Of a DNA stretch of 6,132 bases, positions 1 through 5,231 are shown piece after piece (the stretch's first letter is position 1; the number at the start of each line of letters is the position of its first letter). The DNA lies in NCBI GenBank assembly GCA_003644295.1, contig QNBZ01000089.1, forward strand, positions 1-6,132, in the 5' to 3' direction. Source of the stretch: Planctomycetota bacterium (GTDB taxonomy: Bacteria; Planctomycetota; Phycisphaerae; Sedimentisphaerales; Anaerobacaceae). The translations under genes were made by a program, and so were the position numbers. The notes beneath the pieces were generated by a model. The model ran no database searches. It saw nothing but the letters and a program-made list of their open reading frames with translations, and was not told the DNA's origin.

Positions 1-252
1 CTTCATACTCCCGGCCATACACCTGGCGGTATTTGTTTATACGCAAGGGACGAAGGGATTGTGTTTGTTGGCGATACCTTGTTCGCAGACTCGGTTGGCA
101 GAACAGATTTTCCCGGCGGCAATATGAGCCAGCTGCTCAAGAGCATAAAAGAGAAGCTGTGCGTTCTGCCGGACGAAACCGTTGTCTATCCCGGCCACGG
201 CCCAGCTACCACAATCGCACGCGAAAAAGAACACAACCAATACCTAAAATAG
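1..252 (+). CDS. Metallo-beta-lactamase-fold hydrolase, C-terminal part (5' end outside window)
   Basis: The frame is open from the first base and ends at TAG 250-252, leaving 83 residues of a protein whose N-terminus lies left of the window. Visible motifs are those of the C-terminal half of glyoxalase II-like hydrolases: TPGHTPG (metal-ligand His at visible residue 6), VGDTLF (bridging Asp at 25), GRTDFPGG (33-40), and YPGHGP (His at 66) followed by a REKEHN segment typical of the family's end. The first HxHxDH metal motif would lie in the missing part. Such enzymes are usually cytoplasmic, bind two metals and hydrolyse thioesters such as S-lactoylglutathione, but the family is broad, so substrate and gene name cannot be assigned. 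The DUF2283 gene follows after 19 bases on the same strand and may be co-transcribed. The family call is firm; the exact function is not. Confidence 0.93.
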   Translation, partial: LHTPGHTPGGICLYARDEGIVFVGDTLFADSVGRTDFPGGNMSQLLKSIKEKLCVLPDETVVYPGHGPATTIAREKEHNQYLK

Positions 253-271
253 AATCAAAGGACATAATGTT

Positions 272-520
272 ATGAAACTGACATACGACCCACGGTACAA
301 CATAGGCTACATCCGTTTCAGGGAAAAACTGTCCGAAGTCGAGTCTATCAAACTAAGTGATGAGCTTGTAGTTGATATTGCACCGGATGGAACGGTCTAT
401 GGTATTGAGCTTCTCAATGCCAATGAGCAGTTGCAGAGTGAGGATATGGGGGAGCTTATTGTAATAAATGAAGCGACTGGCAAACATACCGAATTGCCGC
501 TCATCAAAACAAATCCATGA
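272..520 (+). CDS. Small DUF2283-family protein
   Basis: An 82-residue protein with the DUF2283 pattern: an N-terminal YDPRYNIGYI segment, an acidic ESIKLSDELVVDI strand region, then APDGTVYGIELLNAN, where the G-x-V-x-GIE-LL motif is the family hallmark. The start ATG at 272 is supported by a Shine-Dalgarno-like AAAGGA at 257-262 with a 9-base spacer. It begins 19 bases after the hydrolase stop, so translation in the same transcript is plausible. There is no signal peptide or membrane segment. After about residue 55 the family core ends and the tail (GELIVINEATGK onward) is a short extension I do not recognise. DUF2283 proteins are common, small and of unknown biochemical function, sometimes found near toxin-antitoxin genes. 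Nothing here suggests a more specific role. Confidence 0.85.
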   Translation: MKLTYDPRYNIGYIRFREKLSEVESIKLSDELVVDIAPDGTVYGIELLNANEQLQSEDMGELIVINEATGKHTELPLIKTNP

Positions 521-599
521 TTAAAAAAATATTGAATTTACTGCATTCTCCACGTTAATGCTTTCCTGCCTGCCATACGCTGAACGCTGTCCGCTATTA

Positions 600-1448
600 T
601 TAGAAGTTGTTGAAGTATTCCGGCTTGCCGTCGTCGCTGTCGTAGCTTTTTGATTCCTCTATCTCTGCGCTGACGGTGATTCGCTCAATACGTTCAGCTT
701 TTTTGCTGTTGCTGTCAACGGTAATCAGAATTGCGTTTATTTTCACATCGCCGGTCGCTATCTTGTACTGAAACGGCATTCTGGTTCTAAAAGATTTCAA
801 GACACTTTCAACTCCTCGGCCAAGCACTGAATTATGTGGGCCGGTCATCCCTATATCGGTAATATAAGCGGTTCCTTTTGGCAGGATTTTTTCATCTGCG
901 GTTACTACGTGTGTATGCGTGCCGAAAACACAACTGACTCTGCCGTCCAGATAATAGCCCATTGCGATTTTTTCGCTGGTGGCTTCAGCGTGGAAGTCAA
1001 CAATTATGACATCGGCATCCCGCTGAAGCCGCGGCAGGATTTTATCAGCGGCGTTATAAGGGCAGTCAGCCGGCTTCATAAAAATTCGGCCAATCAAAGA
1101 CAACACCGCCACGGTTGGACCTTTGGCGGTCTTGTAAACTGCCGAACCTTTGCCGGCGGCATACTCGGACAGATTCGCAGGCCGGACGATATCGTTGGCC
1201 GTTTCCAATGTCTGGATAATTTCTTTTTTACGATAGGTATGGTCGCCTAATGTAATCAGGTTCACGCCGTACCGCAGCAGCTTGTTGTAGATTTGCGGCG
1301 TCAGGCCGGAACCGCCGGCGGCGTTTTCAGCGTTGGCTATTACGCAATCGACATCCAGTTTCTTAACCAGCGGCGTCAGCTTTTCAGCCAGAACTCGTCT
1401 GCCCGGCCGACCGACTATGTCACCAATACAAAGAATTTTTAATTTCAC
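600..1448 (-). CDS. ymdB: YmdB-family metallophosphoesterase (TIGR00282 type; cyclic-nucleotide phosphodiesterase)
   Basis: 282 residues, close to the usual length of about 265. By homology it is a cytoplasmic dimetal phosphoesterase; B. subtilis YmdB hydrolyses cyclic nucleotides and affects biofilm and motility decisions. The metal-site motifs appear in order: GDIVGRPGRR (D10), ANAENAAGG (E41, N42), LGDHTYRKKE (D69, H70), DFHAE (H153), GTHTH (H178, H180), then DIGMTGP (198-204). The C-terminal 20-30 residues are an acidic, Ser-rich tail (EESKSYDSDDG) beyond the fold. The start is GTG at 1448, chosen because GDIVG follows it at the family's normal distance; no Shine-Dalgarno sequence is visible upstream. 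It lies 85 bases downstream of rny on the same strand, the conserved rny-ymdB order known from Firmicutes. Oddity: D69 stands where the family normally has Asn in the GNH motif. Family identity is very secure; the physiological role is inferred. Confidence 0.93.
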   Translation of the reverse strand: MKLKILCIGDIVGRPGRRVLAEKLTPLVKKLDVDCVIANAENAAGGSGLTPQIYNKLLRYGVNLITLGDHTYRKKEIIQTLETANDIVRPANLSEYAAGKGSAVYKTAKGPTVAVLSLIGRIFMKPADCPYNAADKILPRLQRDADVIIVDFHAEATSEKIAMGYYLDGRVSCVFGTHTHVVTADEKILPKGTAYITDIGMTGPHNSVLGRGVESVLKSFRTRMPFQYKIATGDVKINAILITVDSNSKKAERIERITVSAEIEESKSYDSDDGKPEYFNNF

Positions 1449-1536
1449 TTTAGTATTTAGTCGTTAGTACTTATAGTTGTTAGTATTTAGCGCCGCCTAA
1501 GGCGGCCACTAACTATTCACTAATCCCTATCCACTA
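1449..1536. repeat. GC palindrome flanked by inverted heptad (TAG/CTA) repeats in the rny-ymdB spacer
   Basis: The centre is the palindrome GCCGCCTAAGGCGGC (1492-1506), able to form a six-pair GC stem with a TAA loop. To its left the plus strand has TAG-containing units, including an 11-base direct repeat TTAGTATTTAG at 1450-1460 and 1480-1490 with a variant between. To its right the same pattern appears in the other orientation as CTA units (TAACTAT, TCACTAA, TCCCTAT, CCACTAT at about 1509-1536), running into the rny stop codon. Each arm, read outward from the palindrome, has CTA about every seven bases. There is no T-run after the stem on the minus strand, so it is not a classical intrinsic terminator. 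It could stabilise or process the rny-ymdB transcript, or be a dispersed repeat. Confidence 0.6.
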
Positions 1537-3114
1537 TTTCGCATATTCGACACAGCGGACTTCGCGCAGCAGCGTTACCTGTATTTCTCCGGGATATGTC
1601 ATCTCGGCTTCAACCTTGTTGGCGATGTCGCGTGCTACTTTCACCGCTGCATCATCGGACACTTTCTCAGCGTTGACGATAACACGGATTTCTCGACCCG
1701 CCTGGATTGCGTAAGCATCTTCGACGCCTGTAAAGCCGGTGGCGATTTCTTCGAGTTTCTCTAATCGTTTGATATATCTTTCGAGTGTTTCTCTTCTGAC
1801 GCCGGGACGGGATGCGCTGAGCGCATCGGCAGCGGCAACCAGCGGCGTATAAGGGTTGTCGGCTGGTATATCGCCGTGATGGCCGGCGACGGCGTTCAGT
1901 ACGATAGAGGATTCGTTGAAACGCCTGAGAAAATTTGCTCCTATATCTGGATGGCTGCCTTCGACCTCGTGGTCGATGGCCTTGCCAATGTCATGCAGCA
2001 ATCCGGCACGTCTTGCTATCGAGCCATCGAGGCCAAGCTCGTCGGCCATAACCTGGGACAGGAAAGCAACCTCAACACTGTGGCGAAGTACGTTTTGGCC
2101 ATAACTCGTTCTAAAGTTCAATGCACCGAGCAAGCTAAGCACTCTGTTACTCAGGCCCCTGATGTTGGTCTCAACAGCGGCGTCTTTGCCGAGCTGCAGG
2201 ACTTTTTGGTTGACGTCTTTTTTGGTCTGGGCTACAAGTTCCTCGATTCTGGACGGATGTATCCGTCCGTCCTGTATGAGCCGTTCCATCGAAAGCCGAG
2301 CCACTTCACGCCTGACAGGATTAAACCCGCTTACGACGATTATTCCGGGTGTGTCGTCAACAATTACATCTACGCCGGTAGCTTTCTCGAATGCACGGAT
2401 GTTACGGCCCTCTCTGCCGATAACCCGTCCTTTCATTTCGTCGTTTGGAATTTCGACCGTTGAGACGGATACCTCACAGCTTTGCTCAGCGGCGTAACGC
2501 TGAATAGCGGTATTGATTATTTCCCTACTTTTTTCATCAGCCGTTTCGGCGGCTTCCTCAACCTTTCGAGCAATCAAGACCGACATCTCGTGCTCACATT
2601 CGTCTTCGAGCCGTTTTAAGAGCAGTGCCTTGGCTTCTTCAATATCCATTGCGGTGATTTTAAGCAGTTGATTCTTCTGCTGTGCCATCAAATTGGAAAG
2701 CTGCTTTTCTTTTTTGTCGAGGTTGTTCGATTTTCTGTTAACTTCCTGTTCCAGCCGCTTACAAGTTTTCTCCCGCTGTCGGAGTTGTTCAGTCTGTCGG
2801 TCGAGGACATCCTCACGTTTGTTCAATCTCATCTCGGTTTCGTGCAGCTCGGCGCGAATCTGATTGACTTCGGTTGTAAATTGTTCTTTCTTCTTAATGG
2901 TTTCGGCAGCAGCGTCGAGCTGAGCCGTTTTGATTATGTTCTCGGCTTCTCTTTTGGCGCCTTCGATTTGTCGCTCCAGGTCGTGCTCAAATGTTTTGGC
3001 TCTTGCCCTGGAAATCATCTGGTAAAAAATGACAGCCAGGCATACCCCCAGAATAAAAGCGATAATCGGAACCGCCACGTCCGGCAGTCCAATTTGCGTC
3101 AGTATAGCTTCCAT
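1534..3114 (-). CDS. rny: Ribonuclease Y (membrane-anchored endoribonuclease)
   Basis: 526 residues, matching the family length of about 520. RNase Y starts mRNA decay by endonucleolytic cleavage at the inner face of the membrane. Domains in order: an N-terminal hydrophobic anchor (about 13-33, VPIIAFILGVCLAVIF); a long charged coiled coil (about 38-200) rich in Glu, Lys, Arg and Gln; a KH RNA-binding domain with GRVIGREGRNIRAFE near 229-243; an HD domain with LRHSVEVA (His 345), LLHDIGKA (HD at 374-375), AGHHGD (His 412-413) and AADALSASRPGVRRE (Asp 430); and the family's closing segment YPGEIQVTLLRE to EYAK. The ATG at 3114 is preferred over an in-frame GTG nine bases upstream because AAAGGTGG at 3120-3127 is well placed for the ATG. 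It is first in a minus-strand pair with ymdB. All catalytic motifs are intact. Identity is essentially certain. Confidence 0.98.
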   Translation of the reverse strand: MEAILTQIGLPDVAVPIIAFILGVCLAVIFYQMISRARAKTFEHDLERQIEGAKREAENIIKTAQLDAAAETIKKKEQFTTEVNQIRAELHETEMRLNKREDVLDRQTEQLRQREKTCKRLEQEVNRKSNNLDKKEKQLSNLMAQQKNQLLKITAMDIEEAKALLLKRLEDECEHEMSVLIARKVEEAAETADEKSREIINTAIQRYAAEQSCEVSVSTVEIPNDEMKGRVIGREGRNIRAFEKATGVDVIVDDTPGIIVVSGFNPVRREVARLSMERLIQDGRIHPSRIEELVAQTKKDVNQKVLQLGKDAAVETNIRGLSNRVLSLLGALNFRTSYGQNVLRHSVEVAFLSQVMADELGLDGSIARRAGLLHDIGKAIDHEVEGSHPDIGANFLRRFNESSIVLNAVAGHHGDIPADNPYTPLVAAADALSASRPGVRRETLERYIKRLEKLEEIATGFTGVEDAYAIQAGREIRVIVNAEKVSDDAAVKVARDIANKVEAEMTYPGEIQVTLLREVRCVEYAK

Positions 3115-3119
3115 AATTC

Positions 3120-3127
3120 CCACCTTT
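3120..3127 (-). promoter_or_regulatory. Ribosome binding site of rny
   Basis: On the minus strand this reads AAAGGTGG, with its AGGTGG core five bases before the ATG at 3114. It decides the start: the alternative in-frame GTG at 3121-3123 lies inside this site and has only a weak, too-close GGGAAAG upstream of it. Confidence 0.6.
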
Positions 3128-3252
3128 CCCTTGCAGTTACAATGGACTAAAAACGCTACTCAAAGAAGTTAGACCGTGGGATTCTTCGGCAGGAAAGCTA
3201 CAAAGAGAAATGGTTTGTGAATTACGAAATCCTTTTCGGCAGAGCTTAATAC

Positions 3253-3281
3253 AATCTATATCAGGCCAAAATCGTATTCAA
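3253..3281 (-). promoter_or_regulatory. Weak candidate sigma-70-type promoter for rny
   Basis: Read on the minus strand, TTGAAT (3276-3281) and TAGATT (3253-3258) are separated by 17 bases; each hexamer matches the consensus at four of six positions. It would give a leader of roughly 130 bases before rny. Matches of this quality occur by chance in AT-rich DNA, so this is only a candidate. Confidence 0.2.
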
Positions 3282-3881
3282 TAACGGTATTTTCGGCATT
3301 GACAAATCCCGATAAACCCGCCCGTCCGCTACTGTGGATAAACCAGCAGGCAATGTTGGGATTATTACGAAATTAGCTGATTTTATACTCAAAACCGGCA
3401 CTCCTTCGCTGGTGAACAACCGCTCTTTTCAAACAGATTCCGTTTCCCACTCACTTTTGAGAGCCATACTAAACAATACGGCCTGCAATCTCATAGTCAA
3501 TATCAAGCCCTAAAAGTGTCTTCGTAACTTAACTACCATTCGGGAAAAAACTTACAAACACTTCCCTTTCGTCCCTCTACTATTAAAAACCAATAAAAAC
3601 CAATCAATATAGATACGGGACGAACCACAATCTTGTTCATCATCGGTGAATCGAGCCGTATAGTATAGCGTTTTGAGTGAACGGTCAAGAAAAAAACGTG
3701 CGAATCAGATGAGTTTAGAGTTCGAAATCTTGAAAACAGAACTGCAAATATCCAGATTTTTGGAAAAATCGGGGGGAAATTAACTCGAATTTCAAGTGGC
3801 AAATGAATTTCTGGAGCGTGAGCGGGGTTTTTGTTCGACCATACGCGCAGGTGTTAAAATAGGTAAGGCAAAAATGGCGGA

Positions 3882-3930
3882 AAATTGACAGAAATTGACA
3901 AAAATGAACCGCTTTTGAGCGGAAATGAAC
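3882..3930. repeat. Direct repeats and a hairpin between repeated AAATGAAC boxes
   Basis: AAATTGACA occurs twice ten bases apart (3882-3890, 3892-3900). Directly after it, AAATGAAC occurs at 3902-3909 and 3923-3930 on either side of the hairpin CCGCT-TTTG-AGCGG (3909-3922, sharing one base with the first box). Hairpin plus flanking direct repeats could mark a dispersed palindromic element or a small target-site duplication, but the units are short. TTGACA resembles a -35 box but no convincing -10 follows at 16-18 bases. Confidence 0.45.
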
Positions 3931-3990
3931 GAAAACAAGTAGTTTTTGGACAACTTTTTTTTACCCCCTGCGCATTTGGTCGAAATAGCT

Positions 3991-4034
3991 CCTTCGACTG
4001 CGCTCAGGACTTTCGCTTCGCTCCAGCCTGCGCG
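3991..4034. repeat. Probable dispersed intergenic repeat (TTCGACTGCGCTCAGGA type)
   Basis: CCTTCGACTGCGCTCAGGA (3991-4009) is followed by the GC-richer TTTCGCTTCGCTCCAGCC and TGCGCG, in sharp contrast to the AT-rich surroundings. Strings of this kind, in complement GTCCTGAGCGCAGTCGAAGG, recur in intergenic regions of many bacterial genomes according to general knowledge. Only one copy lies in this window, so its repetitive nature here is inferred. It immediately precedes the heptamer array. Confidence 0.4.
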
Positions 4035-4040
4035 AATGAT

Positions 4041-4187
4041 TGATTATTGATTATTGATTATTGATTATTGATTATTGTCTATTGATTATTGTCTATTGAT
4101 TATTGTCTATTGATTATTGTCTATTGATTATTGTCTATTGATTATTGTCTATTGATTATTGTCTATTGATTATTGTCTATTGATTAT
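4041..4187. repeat. Tandem heptanucleotide array, 21 units
   Basis: 147 bases made of exactly 21 uninterrupted seven-base units. The first five are TGATTAT; the remaining sixteen alternate TGTCTAT and TGATTAT, giving eight identical 14-base units. Every unit matches one of the two forms with no error. Neither strand is open through the array, so it is not coding. Such perfect arrays usually vary in copy number by slippage. It is not a CRISPR array, since there are no spacers. It ends at TGG at 4188, immediately before a truncated coding fragment. Confidence 0.97.
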
Positions 4188-4188
4188 T

Positions 4189-4404
4189 GGAAAGTATAAA
4201 AAAGCGACCACGGATTTCACAGAGGTTTTAATATCAACAACGAACTATGGACTAATTTGTTTGACGGAAATTGGGGATTTAATTATTGCTCTTGAAACCT
4301 ATCCTGATAAAACGCTCATTACAACAAATGCAAAAGAGTCGGATGTAATTTCTCCAGCTATCGGACAGGAATATATCGTGCTCAAACTATATGCGCAAAA
4401 ATAG
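4189..4404 (+). pseudogene. 5'-truncated coding remnant, resembling the C-terminus of a PIN-domain (VapC-like) protein
   Basis: About 71 residues are open up to TAG 4402-4404 and look like genuine protein: TEIGDLIIALETYPDK, then TLITTNAKESDVISPAIG and a hydrophobic closing strand. GDLIIALE (Asp at 4276-4278) and LITTN followed by an acidic stretch and xxPxIG resemble the last conserved Asp helix and final strands of PIN-domain ribonucleases. No ATG or GTG exists in frame after the repeat. The only upstream starts are TTG codons inside the heptamer array (for example 4159), and one internal TTG at 4261 would give a 47-residue peptide. The N-terminal PIN half with the first catalytic Asp is absent. 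The segment 4207-4226 (ACCACGGATTTCACAGAGG) may itself belong to intergenic repeat DNA, so the true coding part may start near 4230. It converges on the endonuclease gene with 14 bases between them. The PIN assignment rests on a short motif and is tentative. Confidence 0.42.
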
Positions 4405-4418
4405 GGGGGCTGTTTGTC

Positions 4419-5207
4419 TTATTCTATTACTTTCGCTACTTCATATATACTACAAAGATTATCGACTTTTCTGACACGGAATTTCGTTCCGTGGTTATGG
4501 TGACTACGAGAGTCGATATCAACCAATACGTTGCCTCTTTCGATTTCACGAATAAACCCTTCTCCGCTAAAAGTTTGGAACATAAAGATTTTATCATACA
4601 GAAAATACTCAATGCCCTTTTCCTTTTTTCTCTTCGCAACTACAAAAAAACAATTTTTTAGTTTGGTGCCCGCTTTGTATATAAGATCGTCAAAACCCCA
4701 ATATGGCTGGGGATTTAACTCATCAAGTTCGATATGTTCATTAACACTTTCCAGCCAATTGGAATGACGTTTATCGACAGCTTTGGCGTCGAAAGAAAGC
4801 TTTACCTTTTTCTCTTTTCTATCTACAACAACAGTGAATCCGCGGTCCGTTCTGGAAAGACTGTTGATTGTCTGTCTGAAACTCATTTCATCTTTTGGGT
4901 ATTTTGTTCCGGCTTTCTTATGAGGCCAACCAAATTTGGGTAAGAATATTTGAGGTACAAATTTTAGTGCACGGGGTGAAGGTTCCATATGGAATAATGT
5001 TCCCAGTGAGGAGCTATCTTTCCTTTTGCATTTTAGTTCCCATTCAGCCGCATTTGGAATGGGCAAGTTATTCTCCTCAATCCCAAGTAAATCTTCTAAA
5101 GTGTTGCCGACTCCACCTACATTTCCTGGCCGACCATTTTTTATCCACCCCATATTTTTGACTTCCTTTAACTTAACTATCAAGTATTCTTTGGAATAGA
5201 GTTCCAT
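4419..5207 (-). CDS. MvaI/BcnI-family type II restriction endonuclease
   Basis: 262 residues, slightly longer than MvaI and BcnI. Family members cut double-stranded DNA at short sites; MvaI and BcnI recognise CCWGG and CCSGG and act as monomers. The visible signature is GNVGGVGNTLEDLLGIEENN (28-47, with conserved E38-D39), then PNAAEWELK (51-59) with E55, E57 and K59 forming the ELK part of a PD-(D/E)XK-like site, and SLGTLFHMEPSPR (67-79). Later segments, including FGWPHKKAG and MSFRQTI, also look family-specific; a His-rich SRSHHNHG stretch (about 234-240) sits near the C-terminus. The ATG at 5207 is chosen because GAGGTGAT (5210-5217) is an excellent ribosome binding site for it and overlaps a TTG that could start one codon earlier. 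It starts 24 bases after the methyltransferase stop, on the same strand, as expected of an M-then-R operon. Asn52 stands where an acidic residue is usual in the motif. The recognition site cannot be read from the sequence. Confidence 0.9.
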   Translation of the reverse strand: MELYSKEYLIVKLKEVKNMGWIKNGRPGNVGGVGNTLEDLLGIEENNLPIPNAAEWELKCKRKDSSSLGTLFHMEPSPRALKFVPQIFLPKFGWPHKKAGTKYPKDEMSFRQTINSLSRTDRGFTVVVDRKEKKVKLSFDAKAVDKRHSNWLESVNEHIELDELNPQPYWGFDDLIYKAGTKLKNCFFVVAKRKKEKGIEYFLYDKIFMFQTFSGEGFIREIERGNVLVDIDSRSHHNHGTKFRVRKVDNLCSIYEVAKVIE

Positions 5208-5209
5208 CA

Positions 5210-5217
5210 ATCACCTC
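5210..5217 (-). promoter_or_regulatory. Strong Shine-Dalgarno site of the endonuclease gene
   Basis: GAGGTGAT on the minus strand is an eight-base match to the anti-Shine-Dalgarno sequence, six bases from GAGG to the ATG at 5207. It lies wholly in the short gap between the two genes, so the endonuclease has its own good initiation signal even if transcribed from the methyltransferase promoter. It sets the start at 5207. Confidence 0.7.
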
Positions 5218-5231
5218 TGTATGCTATATCT

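Larger units (their letters stand above)
3128..3990. other. Long region upstream of rny with no supported gene
   Basis: All six frames are broken by stops at about the density expected by chance, except one 89-codon minus frame (3533-3802) that starts with TTG, has no ribosome binding site and does not look protein-like. I see no tRNA and none of the conserved cores of tmRNA, RNase P RNA or SRP RNA. The part next to rny (about 3128-3260) is presumably its leader. A small AT hairpin (GATTTTT, GG, AAAAATC at 3755-3770) and the repeats at 3882-3930 are the only local structures noted. The second half is rich in A-runs on the plus strand. An unrecognised small RNA cannot be excluded. Confidence 0.5.

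Noticed and set aside
521..599. Intrinsic terminator between the convergent DUF2283 gene and ymdB
   Set aside because: A T-run exists on the minus strand (about 523-531), but only a four-pair AT stem precedes it, too weak to call.
834..1250. 138-codon plus-strand open frame inside ymdB
   Set aside because: Lies entirely antisense to a gene with all family motifs; no ribosome binding site or protein-like pattern of its own.
1876..2463. 195-codon plus-strand open frame inside rny
   Set aside because: Antisense shadow of the KH and HD domains of rny, which are strongly conserved.
3256..3530. Protein-like fragments on the minus strand (for example SGRAGLSGFVNAENTVIEYDFGLI in pieces) upstream of rny
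   Set aside because: Four internal stops in about 90 codons is the chance rate, and the longest open run is only about 40 codons. Not enough to call a pseudogene.
3533..3802. 89-codon open frame on the minus strand
   Set aside because: TTG start, no ribosome binding site, Phe/Ile-rich composition that follows from AT-rich DNA, and no recognisable motif. It overlaps simple hairpins.
4041..4187. CRISPR array
   Set aside because: Period is seven bases with no spacers between repeats and no cas genes nearby.
4475..4493. Perfect seven-pair hairpin CACGGAA-TTTCG-TTCCGTG as a terminator
   Set aside because: Lies inside the endonuclease coding sequence and is not followed by a T-run on the minus strand; probably incidental.
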